Part shown: one piece after another, positions 1 through 17,385 of the stretch
How the letters are laid out: each line of letters starts with the position of its first letter
Position numbering within the stretch: position 1 is the first letter of the stretch
The notes under the pieces: generated by a model
The model's input: only the letters and a program-made list of their open reading frames with translations
The model's database searches: none
What the model was told of the DNA's origin: nothing
Assembly (NCBI GenBank): GCA_028023455.1
Contig: JAQFVV010000232.1
Location: forward strand, 1,492,001 to 1,556,000
Direction of reading: 5' to 3'
Source: Epiperipatus broadwayi
Taxonomy: Eukaryota > Onychophora > Udeonychophora > Euonychophora > Peripatidae
Length of the DNA: 64,000 nucleotides
Made by a program: the position numbers and the translations under genes

Positions 1-651
1 AAAGTTTTTTTTTATATATGATTTGCATAAGCTTGATTTTACTTGTTCACTGATGACTGGCACTCAGAGAAGACTATGTGTCTCTCATAATAAATGTTGT
101 CATCAAGAGTGAGAAAAGCATAATAATGATAATAAAGGAAATCTAATGTTTTTTGTAATATTTTGAAATGTTTTAAAGAGTTGGATACGGACAATGAAAT
201 GAGTTGGGCAAGATCAATAGACTATATTATTGTATGGGTACTGAAATAAAGTTAAAACTGGCATACTAATAATAATATACACAATAATAAATTATATTTT
301 TTTTTTATTAGTAGAAACTATTGCAGTTGATTTAAAAGGGAAACAGGCACTTGGTAAGAATTAATTTTATTTTACTAAATATTGATTTATGAATTTTATA
401 TAGCTTATATTTTCAAATTTCTAATACGCAGTTTATCAACAATATATATGTCAGGCAGAAAAATTTAATAACCATATTGGGCATAACTATTGTAATTTGA
501 CTAAATTATTTTATAAGTAGGACACTATACATAATGGAGATAGGGCAAGTTAGAGTAAGCTAGAGTGGGCTGAGGCTATTAGAAAGTTGGACCATAGGTA
601 AAACCATTTCCAGAGGGGAGGAGTGGTGATTAGCCATATTTATAGAATATT
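1..651. other. AT-rich intergenic or intronic DNA, nothing recognised
   Basis: Short T and A runs and no open frame with codon-like structure. I see no repeat shared with the rest of the window. Confidence 0.5.
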
Positions 652-2871
652 TTGAAAACTTTAAGAATGGATAATCGTACAAAAGGTAAGATAGTGAGTG
701 GAGAAGAATGGGCGAAGGAAAGGAAAGAGCGAACAGTCAGGGAAATAACCCAAGAGGGATACACCAAGGCAACATGGATCACGATGTTGGAGGCGTTCTT
801 AATGACAAAAGGAATTGGTGGCCATGTTCCACCAGGATGAGTTGCTACGCCACCAGGACGATTTGCTATACCACCAGCATGAGTTGCCTTATGGGGGTAA
901 AGGAGGAAAGGAACTAGTAGAGATAAAAGAAAGATATAGAAGTAAAATTTTAGACATAGAGGAGAGATACAAACAGCAGTGCCTAAAGATAGAAAGAACC
1001 TTTGAACAATATATCAAGGAAGCAATTGTACAGATGAAGAAAAGAGCAGAGTCTTCATGTCTGCCTGAGCCAGAGAAAAGACAGCAGAGGAAAGAGCAGA
1101 GATGTCTGGTGGAAAGGGTTGTTGCTTCAAAGATGAAAGAAGGAACAGGCTTAAAGACCCCAGAGATAGATCAGAAAGAAAGTGAAGAAAAGAGAAGTGT
1201 GGATCAGAAAGAAAAGGAAAGAAAGGATCAGAAAGAAAAGAGGGATAATGTAGATAGGAGAGAGGAGTTGAACAAGCAAGAGAGTACAGAGGATCAGACG
1301 TACCAGAGTATAGTAGAAACCAAGGAAGGTCCATTTAAGAAAGAGGTAGAGATGAGGATAAGGAAAGAAGGTACTGAATCGGCCGAGTATATTGCAGATA
1401 GTAATAGTAGAGTGAAAAAAGAAAGGGATAAAACAGAACCAGAGTATATGGCTGAATTAGAGCAGGTTATGAAAACTGTACAACTTACAACCAAAATTAT
1501 ACCAAAGGAAGCGAAAACAGAAGTTGAGACTAAGAAGGAAGAAATAGAGGTTATAAGGGAAACTATAGAAATTGTGAGCCCACCTTCAGACAAACTAGGA
1601 GAAATTCTTAAAATTGCCAAAGAAGCTTGACCTGATGAACAGATTGAGGCACAGATAATGTCAATTACAGAAGGAGAATTTATAAATATAAATGTACCAG
1701 TGGAAAATATTGAATTAGGAGCCATTGAAGAAAAGGTCGAGCCAAGTTCTTTAGAGAGATTGGGGGTAGAAATGGCCAATGAGAAAGAGGACATTGTGAT
1801 TGGAAAGGAAACTTAAATTAATTCCATTGAGTGAGGAAGAAATAGTGCCCATCGTACCTGAAATTACAGAGCCTGTAAGGAAAGCAGAAAAGCTGTAAGC
1901 TGTAAGCAATGGAACTGAAAGATTAAAAGTTGAGTTAGACATCATTGAGGAAAGAGAAAAACTGCTTTCGGAAATAATCACTGAAGTAGAATATATTCCA
2001 ACAAAAGAAATAGAAAATACAGAGATAGTAATTCAAGTCAGATTACTAGGTGAAAAGGTAGAACAAAAATCACTAAGAAGTTAAAGAAGAAAAAGAAACA
2101 GGTATCTGAGCTAGGAATATTGAGTGGAGCCAAAAACTTTAATATCATTGATCTGGAGGTTGGTAACAGTAGTCCCACAGTGAGATGGAGTGTGGCACTG
2201 CTGCAACTTGACTGTAGAGTGTCGTGCTACTCTGGTCTGAGAAATGGAATCCCGGATATCTAATAAACATCCAGTTAAATTCAAAACAGGTCACACATCC
2301 CTGAAATATCAACAGTTTGCAGTGTGGATCCATACAGTGGGCAGTTTGGTCAAGGGGGATTTCAGAGACCATTGTTGGCAGGGTAAACCTCCAGAGTCCT
2401 CAGAAATTATACAATTCAGACAGGAGCCTAGGTTTATCCGAAGCAGTATAGGAAGATAGATAGATGAATATCAGACTGGCTCCTAATCTGGAGAAGTGTT
2501 GGTTTTGCTGTGAACCTTGGAGCACCCTTAGGAGACCATTTAGCTGGGCTGATTTACATGCCAACTTCTTGACAGTGTTTCGCAAGAAACCACCAGACAT
2601 ATCATCCACTGGGTCTCTTGTGTTTTTACAATTGAATAAATGGAATCAACCCTTAGTCAAAACTTTATCAGCAGGTTACAGATGTAGGGACAGAGGTAGG
2701 GATTGGTGCTCTAACAAGATTAAGTTTAGACAAGAGGCCAAGAGAATAGTGAAAGACAAGGTGTGGCAAGATAAGGGGGTGTCAAAAGATCAGATGGCAG
2801 TGGCATTGAAAGATAAGACGATGGTCATAGGAGTTTACCATCCTTTTAAATTAAAACCAGGTATCAATTAA
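652..2871 (+). pseudogene. Purine-rich, coiled-coil-like coding relic, probably from a retroelement
   Basis: The longest open frame of the window, 815-1630 (271 codons), lies here. Its translation is extremely rich in Glu, Lys, Arg and Gln, with repeated QKE/KERK-type runs between about residues 105 and 160, so it would form a long charged coiled coil. Coding-like purine richness continues past the stop at 1628-1630 in the same frame to about 1816, then through further frameshifts to a last frame at 2464-2871. I recognise no protease, reverse transcriptase or integrase motif. A GC-richer stretch with a purine run at about 3108-3120 follows about 240 bp downstream. A decayed gag or ORF1 of a retroelement is the simplest reading; a host coiled-coil exon is possible but the stops and frameshifts argue against it. 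No splice sites or homologue could be assigned. Confidence 0.4.
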
Positions 2872-4387
2872 CCTCCTGATCCTACCTAAACAATTATAAG
2901 TACATGGATCAAACCCCTACCTTTTGCCTTGTAACTAAACTAACCAATCCTGGGGTTTACTAATAGCATCTAATTATATTTTTTTTATATGCATTTTTTT
3001 TTACACTTTGTAGATAGTTTTACTTTATAAAATTGCATTGTCTTATTAGTTTAGGAAGAAATGTTTTTTTTTTAACTTTATTTATATTATATAAATTTTC
3101 ATTTTGGTGGGGAGCGTGGCAGTAGTAGCTAAGCAAGGCATCTGATACATTGAGAGATGTTATGGCAGGAGTAGAAGTTTAAAATTTAGTCGTTTGGACT
3201 AAAACCAAGATCTGATCATTGATCGTTATTAATTCAGATTAAGTAAAGGCATTTTTTTAATTTTTTTTTTTTAAGTAAGTTTGGGGATATTAAACGGTCA
3301 GTCTCATCCATCTGCCTGTTTCACTTATTTTACCCACACATCTATTCATATGCCAGTTTTAAACCCTCTCAGAGTACCCATTTAAATAACATTAAATTAT
3401 TTTATATGCAGAATCACGTATATATATGCGAGCCATATGTCTGTAATTTAATAGTATATGTATAGATTACAGATATGTATTCATTTTATAAATATTTCTA
3501 ATTTAAGAAATATTTTAGTTTAAATTATTGTTATATTAATAGTTTATATTACACATATGTATATTCATTTTATAAATATTTCTAGTTTAAGAAATATTTT
3601 AGTTAAATTATTTAGCAACTTTATTGATGTATTATTGAAATCGCATACGTATATTTCCTGTAATTCTGCACTTATGGTTATAAAATTAGTCTTGTACTAA
3701 TTATGAAAGTAACTTTGTCAAAATAACTTCTGATCTTGTAAACAGATTTTAAAGTAGGTCACGCATTGGCCCTAAAATAGCGTGGACTTTATTTGGTAAA
3801 TATAAAATGTTAATAAGAAAATAGGCAGAAAAACAAAATCTAAATTACTTGTAATTAAAATTGTGTTTCTAAAATAAATAAATGAGTTTTTCTGCTGGTT
3901 TGTAACTATTAAATATGATTTGCTAAAATAAATGAATAGACTTTTCAGCTATGTACAAGCTCGTAAAAATGAACAGGTGGACAGAGTTTAAAAAGTATAA
4001 ATACTTAAAGTTTTGTTGCCAAGTATCGATCATATATATATTAAGTGAGCGTAAGCTGAACCTAGGCCCGTTTTACCTTCAAAATGATCGAGTAGGACGG
4101 TGATAGATCACCTCGGCCCTTAGCCGGAGAATGGAAGAGCTTTAGTCAAATGAAACCTAATGCCATAACCAGCGAAGCAGCCTGTGGAAAATCTCTATTA
4201 ACTTTAAATCGTCAAAAGTGTCATCTTAATATCCTCCCAAGTGCTTCAAAACTAACTGCAATGGAAAACAACTGAAGGGTAAATTTTCTCTCAGAGCCCT
4301 GTTTATAAACTGTGACTTTCAATTCTTTTAAAAGCTAGCTATTTATTAAATCTGCTTTTCCCAAACACCTTTAATAAAATCTACAAA
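2872..4387. other. AT-rich non-coding stretch with a small internal duplication
   Basis: No gene. About 3468-3540 and 3548-3616 are near-identical 65-70 bp segments (ATTCATTTTATAAATATTTC followed by TAATTTAAG or TAGTTTAAG), a small tandem duplication. The rest is unremarkable. Confidence 0.5.
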
Positions 4388-4605
4388 GAAGATTGTTAAA
4401 TGCTAAGATCTGGATGCAGTACTCTCAGATCCAAAGCTCCTCACTGACGAAGGCCACAAGCCAGAAACTAGTCTGGGGATATTGGATGAGTAGGCATTAG
4501 ATAGGGATTTTATGTACAAGCCTTCTGGCATCCATTGATTACTCTGTTTAGCACAGGTGGCAATACTGTATGGAGTGTTTGCTCTGTTTATTAAATGCCA
4601 AATCT
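4388..4605 (+). repeat. Hammerhead repeat (variant A), single partial unit
   Basis: The same sequence recurs at 19.2, 27.6, 55.2-56.2 and 62.6-63.6 kb. It runs from the AAGATCT motif through the ribozyme-like core and the block ATTGGATGAGTAGGCA to TGGCATCCATTGATTACTCT and the motif CAATACTGTATGGAG. Only about half of the 438-nt unit seen in the tandem arrays is present, centred on the hammerhead. Confidence 0.75.
4429..4487 (+). ncRNA. Type I hammerhead-ribozyme-like motif, variant A
   Basis: Stem I distal ATCCAA (4429-4434) pairs with TTGGAT (4482-4487). Stem I proximal CCTCA (4439-4443) pairs with TGGGG (4474-4478, one G-U). Core CTGACGA lies at 4444-4450. Stem II GGC/GCC (4452-4454, 4460-4462) closes a CACAA loop. 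GAAA is at 4464-4467. Stem III is the palindrome ACTAGT (4467-4472), and GTC ends at 4473, the predicted cleavage point. One flaw is an A·A opposition (4451/4463) where hammerheads normally have the G-C pair closing stem II, so activity is uncertain. The palindromic stem III implies function as a dimer, as in minimal animal hammerheads. Confidence 0.65.
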
Positions 4606-6429
4606 TGCCTGATTGTAAAACTTGAATTCTCTTTTAAAATGTAAAACTAATAATCTAATTTAAATGTATAATTTTCTGCGGTTTGTTTATGACTATTTCT
4701 AAAATCTATTTAATTTATTCTTTGATTTTATCATTTTAATATTATATGTATTTAATATGCCAAATGACTCGAAACCGCAAGTATTTATAAATATAATTTT
4801 AGCTTATCGATGTGCGAAGATAATTTCAAATCTTCGCTATAATAAATATTAAATAATTGATATAATAAATATTAAATAATTGAATCATTATTTTTCATTC
4901 TCACTCTCTGTTTCGAGATCATATTATTATTTTACTGATTAAGTTTTGGGTATTAATATTACAATAATCAGTTATCTAGTTACTTTATGTAGTTTGCTTA
5001 ATTCTAGTTATGAATTATAACTTTATATATGTAACTTGTATATCATAGGAACTAGCCTCAGAGATATTTTCTAAGCATATTTTAATGTTTTATTCATAAT
5101 TACCCCGCAAATATGCTTTGTCCTCCTTAGACTTATATAGGTTGAGATGCAGGTGATAATATTAAACTAGGTTACTAATTAATTTAGTCCCTAAATAGTA
5201 TATTTAAAATACTAAATTTGAGAACTGGATTGTATAGATATGCAAATAGACGCTATCTAATTTTAAGGCACGGTAATATAATTTTAAGCATTTGCGTTAT
5301 ATATATGTATAAGTTGCGGATGTGTCCTTACAAAGTACGCAATGTACACTTATCTTCTTGCTGCATGATTCTTGATGATGTGCTGGTGGAGGCTACATTC
5401 ATCCACTTTAGTTCGGGTTCAAGGACTTTTAGAACTAGGGCACAAAGACCTAGATTATTCATAATGCTTATCCGACTCCCTGAACTACTAATGTTCTTAT
5501 TCGTAGCAAGTTGAGCTGTTTTAGGGCAAACCGAGCATTCGATGCTGAAGCCCGTGAATAATGACCCATTCGCACCTTTGAGCTTTATTAATATTTTAAT
5601 ATGTGCCATAGAGGATATAGGCAAACCTATCATAAACCAGTTTTCTCTCCTTTTATATTAAATGCTTATCTAGCATTAGAGTATATCCTAATCTAGGTTA
5701 ACACGCTAACCTGCGTATCTCTGAGCCTAATTACATGCTCGATTTAACCTTATATAGATAGACGCCATAAGAGTGCTATTAAAGTTAGTTATATAGCTTT
5801 GGCTATAAAGTTCCAAATGATCTAGCAGACTACATCAGAGCTAGAAATTTGGCATATTAAATTAGCCATAAATTCCATACCGCACTACACTTTATTAAAC
5901 ACTTATAATGAGATAGGTAACATTAATCTCATTAGTTATATAACCCCTGCGAGCGTTATATCTCACGTTCCCATCATATAATTTTGTATGTTTTGATTTA
6001 TTATTTGTTATTGTTTTATAAAATTAATAAAATTAAAAATTATAACTCGTTTCCATATTTTATTGTCCGTGAGTTCATTTTATCCAACTCTATATTTAAT
6101 TGCACATACACCTTTTTATATATATGTAGATCAGTCTGTTAAGTTCTATAATTAATTACTTAGCCATATGTGTATATGTCTGACCAAATCAGTGATAAAC
6201 TAGTTAATTTATGAGTCTCTTGTTCCACCGGGGGTGACTGCCGGACCGAGGGTAAATTGAGTGTGTGTAAGTTGAGGAATGTCCACCATTGGGTATTAAA
6301 TCATTGAGCAGAGGTGAAAGGATTGAATGTTGGTCGGATTCTGGATCCCAGTATCCGGATTTGATCAGCTTTAGTGTATTTTGCCTGTGTTCTAGATTTT
6401 GTTACGTGGATGGACAATTCTTACTGTTA
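4606..6429. other. Non-coding stretch; about 5040-5960 has distinct composition
   Basis: From about 5040 to 5960 the base composition is less AT-biased and less homopolymeric than its flanks, and both strands have about 100-codon frames (5218-5514 + and 5328-5633 -). Neither translation resembles a family I know. A transferred organellar fragment or an old gene piece was considered but not supported. Confidence 0.35.
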
Positions 6430-8490
6430 CAGTAGTGACGTGAAAAGATTAAGATAGATTTTAATCAAGATAAGTGATTAGAGAGATAAAAAAAACTTTT
6501 CAATTAAAGTGTTTTTATCACCTCTAAATGATTCTATAAAAAGCCTGAAAAAAATATCAGTTCAGTTTGGCTTGCAGTTTTTGCCCAGAAGAAGCTGGTT
6601 AATATTTTTTGAGAAGTGGCTAAATTAGCCCGCTGCAAAGTCTGGTTAGTAGTTTTTGAAGAGAGTTGGCTAAAATAGTTTGGCTAATATTTTTGTAAAT
6701 GGCCACATCTGGCTGACAGAATTATAAAGACAACTACCATGAAGATGTAAGAATGCAAGAAAGCAACTGATCTAAAGTTTTCTGGTGGAGTTTTCATTCA
6801 CATGGAGGAAAAACGTCAAGATTCTCTGTAATTCATAGCTACAAATGTGTTCTGAGAAAACAGCTAATTTTCCTGGATCAAACCTAGCCAGAGGGTAACT
6901 GATCAATGCCAACAACTATACCTGAATTTTATCTTCCTGATTATGATAATCCTGGATTATACCTATCTCACTAAGACCAACTCACAAAAATAAGCACAGA
7001 TAAATGTATATACAATGGTGAGTAGCATTATATATAATGAGAATGAAATTTTAAATAATTTCTTTGGTACAAATGACATTTAAAAATCTATATATTTTAA
7101 AAGATAGTAAATAATTTTGCTTGAATTGAATTAAAATCTAAAAGTAATGATTGATTCACAGACAATTTATTTTGAAAAAAGAAAAAGACTTCAGAAATCT
7201 TTTTTAGATTAATTTAAATATGTAATTAATCATTTGAGAGTAACCTGTCATAAAAAAAAACTTTTAAGTTACTTGTCAAAAAATTGACTTTATTTTTTTT
7301 TTTAAAAAAGAAGAAAAATACTTTTATTGACTGAAAAAAAAAAGACTATTTAATAATATTAATTCATATAATCTATATGTTCATAGATACACATTTATGT
7401 GTGAATTTTATATATAGTTTTCATGTGGAATTAATTATGAAATATACTTTCAATAATTTTATTTTGATAAATTCAAACATGTTTATTTTATATTAAGGCA
7501 CATACATGCCTGTGCACTGATTGGGTTTTAAATAAATCTATATGGAACATATATGGAAATCATAATGTATTAACTTGAATTTTGTGTACTAATCATGTAA
7601 GTCACAATGTGATATTTTTTTTATTACTGTATGTTAAAATCAGAATAGTTAATTGATATATGCAGTTTTATTGTAAAGACAGTATTTTTTTATTGTTATT
7701 AATAAATTTGAATTTAATTGTTAAAAATTGTATTGCATCATCTCTTGGTCACCATGAAGTAATAGAGCTTATGTTCTCTGAGCTAGATTCAAGCATGGGT
7801 TGAATATATAAATGGAAATGTATTTAATGCTTTACGGGTAATACCATTGACAAGGGTGCTGTTTTTGCGCTAAGAGTGTATTCTTCAAAGTCCCTGCACT
7901 ACAGTTCATTTTAGTTTAGTTTTAGAAATATTTATTAATGGCACTAAGTGGCAGGTGCATTGATGATGATCAGCATGTTTTAATATTTCAACATTATTGT
8001 TTAAATTTTTCTGGTTATGTATTCTGATGGATTAGCACTTAAGTGATGCATCCAAAGTTATGTTTAAATAATTGTCCAAGCTTGCAAAGACTTAATAGTT
8101 AGCCTGGTCTGTAGGAGACCCATTGCCAATCGAGTCACCAGATTCTCTGTTATTACATATTTTATAGTTTAAATCCAGCGATAAGGTGGACTATTGATTT
8201 ATTGTATTAATGTATTTTGATTATCATTCATGATTATGAATGGTGAGTACTTATACTTCCTTTTACTTACTGATAATGCTGGTTGATGTTTAGTTAATTT
8301 TAGTTGCTCTGGGGAATTAACTGATCTAGCTAGCTGATCTCACAAAGATCTTATGCTCATCTCTTGTAATATGTAATCTTGTTTAGATATTTTTGGATGT
8401 TAAAAATTACTTTAATTTTATATTTTGAAATATTTTTTGCCATACCCTAGGTTCAGGTAGGACCACCTTTACCAACCCATTCCATTTCAA
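6430..8490. repeat. Long direct duplication, copy 1
   Basis: Aligns in the same orientation with 9838-11985 over its whole length. Shared landmarks in order: AGTAGTGA with AAAAGRTTAA (6432, 9840), TTCAGTTT with CTTGCA (6560, 9967), TTCATAGCTACAAATGTGTT (6831), TATACAATGGTGAGTAGCAT, TTGTATTGCATCATCT (7728, 11265), CCTGCACTACAGTT, ATGCTGGTTGATGTTTA, and ending TTTTTTGCCAT (8433, 11928). The copies differ by many substitutions and small indels, so the event is old. No coding capacity. Confidence 0.85.
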
Positions 8491-9156
8491 ATGGCTATCT
8501 AACTGAAGGCCGATGATGATCATGTACTGTGGCAATCATTATTGATGGCTGCCCAATGTAAGGCTGATGATGATCACATACTGGTGATCATCATTTCAAA
8601 ATTATCAATTTGATCTTAAACCACAACTGAGAAAGAAAAGTATGCATTTTATGCAGAATTCATTTTAAAAAATACTGTGAAATAGGTGAGAAGAATATTA
8701 ATGATTATAAAATAATAGTTTTCATGTATGTTTAAAGAGGTTCATGTTTGGAGTTAAATACAAAATCTGATTTTGGAGATTGGATTGGGTGGTTGATTGT
8801 TAAAGTGTGTTTAGCAGTATTTTCAGTTTTGATGATGGATATTTTTATCATTGGCTTGAGAATGCAATGTTGTCATGCAAGTCTGAGGGGTGTTGTATTT
8901 CGGCTATTTGCTCCAACTCATTTTTCATATTTCATATTGTTAATCACAGAGCAGTTAACTTAATTCTGCCATGATTCTATCCTATACATCTCCGAAGAAA
9001 AGGAGCAAGGCATAGCTTGTATTTCCCAGCCCATAAGACTCAAAGTAGGATATAATTTCACATTTTCCAGCGCCTTTAACTGGAAAGGACTTTGCAAATA
9101 TTTTTGCATTTATCTTTATCATGGGTTAATGGTAGCTTATAGTGTTTCACTTGAGG
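8491..9156. other. Spacer between the duplication copies
   Basis: No gene recognised. 8500-8590 has two diverged GCTGATGATGATCA-type segments. The small frame at 8748-8963 shows no motif. Confidence 0.45.
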
Positions 9157-9304
9157 TAGTCCTCTTGGTGTTCATGGTGCATTATGTACTTATAGTCCAA
9201 TGTCTGAATTCTTTATCTCAAAATTGCAGATAGTCCTCTTGGTGTTCATGGTGCATTATGTACTTATAGTCCAATGTCTGAATTCTTTATCTCAAAATTG
9301 CAGA
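9157..9304. repeat. Two-copy tandem repeat, 74-bp unit
   Basis: TAGTCCTCTTGGTGTTCATG begins at 9157 and again at 9231. The two units are essentially identical down to CTCAAAATTGCAGAT, which implies a recent duplication. Confidence 0.95.
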
Positions 9305-9837
9305 TCACTTTATTCTGTTACCTGTCATATGTCTGTCACATCTCTAAAAAAAATGATGAGTACATAGTTTTAGATATGAACTTTGTTTTGATTATACATG
9401 AAGGTGTTTCATTTCTATTTTCCTTTTTCCTCAGAGCGGGACAATGTAACCAGTTGGGTTACATGGCACACCGCAACATACTTGTATGTGCAAATATATA
9501 TATATAAAGGAAAGGAAAAGTAGAAAAAAAAAAATTTGTAGATATTTTTCTACATTTCCTGGAATAAAAATAATAAATAAAGGTTAAGTAACTCTGGATT
9601 TAAAGTATTTTCATTATGAAATAAAACATTTAAAAAGGTCTAATAAATAAATATTCATATTGTATTATTCTGATTTTGAATTTAAAAACCAAATGGTTTT
9701 TTTCTTAATGATTATATACATTTCTTTATCTATTTTCAAAAATCTTAGTAGATTAAAATTTTCAAAAAGTAACTTCTAATTAAAAGTTATTTGAAGAGAG
9801 TAAAAACATATAGATTATCACAACTTTGATAAAATTT

Positions 9838-11985
9838 CATAGTAGTGATTTGAAAAGGTTAAAAAATTCTATTTTAATCATGATAAGGGATTAGAGATAA
9901 AAAAAAACTTCAATTATGGTGTTTTTATTATATCCAAATGATTTTATAAAAAAGCTGAAAAAAATGAGTTCAGTTTCACTTGCACATTTTGTAAGAGCTG
10001 GCCAGAAGAATCTGGTGAATATTTCTTGAGAAAAAGTGGCCAAATTGGCCAGCTGCAAAATCTGGATAGTAGTTTTTGAAAAGAGAGTAGGCTAAAATAG
10101 TTTGGCTAATATTTTTGTAAGGGTTAGCTACAGTTTGTTGGTAACTGTAGCAGAGAATGGTCTTAGTAATAATAGGTGCAGAGATGGCTGGAAGAATTAT
10201 ACAGAAAACTACCATGAGAATGTAAGAATGCAAGAAAGCATCTGCTCTACAGTTCACTGATGAAGTTTGAACTCACATGGAGGAAATGAATCAAGATTTT
10301 TTTGTAATTCATAGCTACAAATGTGTTCTGTGGAAACAACTAAGTTTTCTGGACCAATCCTAGATTCTTAGTAATTCATAGCTACAAATGTGTTCTGAGA
10401 AAACAGTTAGCTTTCCTGGACCAATCCTAACCAGAAGGGAACTAATCAATGCCAAAAACCATACTTGAATTATACTTTCCTGATTATGACAATTCTAGAT
10501 TATACCTGTCTCACCAAGACCAACTCACAAAGAGAAGCACAGATAAATGTATATACAATGGTGAGTAGCATTACATATAATGAGAATGAAAGTTTAAATA
10601 ATTTCTTTGGTAAAAATGACAATCTATATATTTTAAAAGATAACAAGTAAATAATTTTGCTTGAATTGAATTAAAATCTAAAAATAACGATTGATTCATT
10701 GACAATTTATTTTGAAAAAAGAAAAAGAGGACTTTAGAAAATCTTTTTTAGATTAATTTAAAGATGTAATTAATTAATTAATTGAGAACAATCTGTCATA
10801 AAAAAACTTTTGAGTTACCTGTCACAAAGTTGACTTCATTTTTTTTAAAAGAAGGAGAAGGAAAATACGTTTATTGACTGAAAAAAAAAGAAATAATAAT
10901 TCATATCGTCTATATGTTCATAGATACACATATGTGTGAATTTTATGTATAATTTTCAAATGGAACTAATTATGAAATTTATTTTTAATAATTTTATTAT
11001 TTTGATAAATTCAAACATGTTTATTTTATATTAAGCCACATGTCTGGGTGCTGATTGGGTTTTAAATAAATGTAAATGGAACGTATGTGTAAATCATAAT
11101 GTAATAACTTGAATTTGTATATTAATCATGTAAATCACAATGTGATATTTTTTATTATTGTATGTTAATCAAAATCGGAAGACTTAAGTGATATGTGCAT
11201 AGCCTTATTCTAAAGACCCTTAAATTATTTTTTTATTATTAATAAACTTGAATTCAATTATTAAAAATTGTATTGCATCATCTATCTCTTGGTCACCATG
11301 CAGTAATATTGTTCTCTGAGCTAGATTTGAGCATGGGCTTAATATATAAATGAAGATTTATTTAGTGCTTTAGGGGCATTCAGTTGACCTGGATACCATT
11401 TTGGCACGAAGAGTATATTCTTCAATGTCCCTGCACTACAGTTTAGTTTAGTCTTAGAAATGAAGTTTATTAATGGCGCTAAGTAGCCAGAGCATTGATG
11501 ATATCAGCCTGTTTTACTATCCCAGCATTATTGTTTAGATTTTTCTGATTATTTATTTTGATGGATTAGTGGTGCATCCAAAGTTATTTTTAAATAATTG
11601 CCCAATCTGGCAAAGGCTCAATGCTTAGCCTGGTTTACAGGAGACCCATTTCTAATCTAGGCAACACATTGACTGTTGATTTATATTTTTTTATTGTTCA
11701 AATCCAGCTACAAGATGAACTGTTGATTTATTGTATTGATGTATTTTGATTGATCATTCATGATTATTAATGATGATTACTTATACTTCCTTTTATTTAC
11801 TGATAATGCTGGTTGATGTTTAATTAATTTTAGTTACTCTGAGGAATTAACTGATCTCTTATCATCCTTGCTCATCTCTTAGATATTTTTGGATGTTAAA
11901 AATTATTTTAATTTTATATTTTGAAATATTTTTTGCCATTACCCCTGATTCAGTGGGACCATCCGTACAACCCATCCTATTACAA
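9838..11985. repeat. Long direct duplication, copy 2
   Basis: Second copy of 6430-8490. It lacks some bases of copy 1 and has gained an internal 67-bp tandem duplication (10304-10437). It ends about 770 bp upstream of the first visible CDK2 exon. Confidence 0.85.
10304..10437. repeat. Tandem duplication, 67-bp period
   Basis: GTAATTCATAGCTACAAATG starts at 10304 and 10371, and each unit continues to a GGACCAATCCTA block. Copy 1 of the long duplication carries this only once (6831), so it arose in copy 2 after the 2.1-kb duplication. Confidence 0.9.
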
Positions 11986-12758
11986 TATATTAAGAATGAA
12001 ACTTTGCTTCCAAAATTTATAAAATAATAAATGTTTAACATGGTTAGACATATCCTTTCTAATTAATTTTTTTAAATACAATGTTATTGTTTGAATTATA
12101 GAAATTTATAAAAAGATAGGCATGGGAAAATTTAATTGTACTGTCAAAATTTTACTAAAGATTCAATAGTTAAAATTTAAATAAGTAATAAAACACTGCA
12201 TGAGAAATATCTTTGTAAGAGAGAATATATATTTGTATCATGAAACATGTTGATCAAAAAATTCATTGACAATTGTTTCGATTAGCCATATGCTTAATTG
12301 CTATAATTGGTAAGTTAGTATTTTATTTAAAAATAAATAAGTATAACATTATGTAATTACAATGCTAGTAGACTCATAGATTTTGATGAATTTACATGCG
12401 TTGAAACAATTGACCTACATTGAATTAAATAAATTTCATTAGAAGTAAGCAATAGTTTTGTTTGCATATATACTGCTGTGGTTTTTTAAAATTAGAGAAT
12501 ATATTTGTCACACATTCATCTCGACTATTACGCATAATATTTATTTTTTATTTAACATTCAAAAAGGTGTCACTTTAAAGATGATAATAATTTTAACATT
12601 TTAATTATTGCCCTGTATTGAAATATATTTTTTGGTAATGAATATAAATTGGAATAAATATAAACTAATTATTACAAAATATAAATCATTTATTTTTTTT
12701 AAGTATTCTGTAGTTGACAATAGTATATATGTGTGAATGTTTTTTTTTTTTTTTTTAG

Positions 12759-12879
12759 ATTGCTAGATGTTGTTCACAGTGAAAAAAAATTATATCTTGT
12801 ATTCGAATATTTAAATCAAGATTTGAAAAAGTTTATGGATTCCACAGCTGCATCTGGTCTTCCATTACCATTAATAAAA
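12759..12879 (+). CDS. CDK2: CDK2 homologue, internal exon (human CDK2 residues about 66-105)
   Basis: A 121-bp exon. It is preceded by a run of 16 T and an AG acceptor (12757-12758) and followed by a GT donor (12880). The first base completes the previous codon; the next 40 codons begin [18 protein letters not shown] and end LPLPLIK. This is the end of the kinase N-lobe and the hinge, with the DLKKFMD segment typical of CDK2/CDK3 rather than CDK1 (which has DLKKYLD and a longer following loop). CDK2 is the cyclin E/A-dependent Ser/Thr kinase driving S-phase entry. Both boundaries fall where I recall the vertebrate CDK2 exon 3 boundaries. No stop or frameshift is seen. Upstream exons with the P-loop and PSTAIRE helix were not found in 1-12758 and may lie before this window. 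Confidence 0.93.

Positions 12880-17385
<4,506 letters not shown>

Noticed and set aside
5040-5960. Possible nuclear copy of mitochondrial DNA (shifted composition, about 100-codon frames on both strands)
   Set aside because: Neither standard nor invertebrate mitochondrial reading gave a recognisable respiratory-chain protein, and no mitochondrial tRNA or rRNA signature was convincing.
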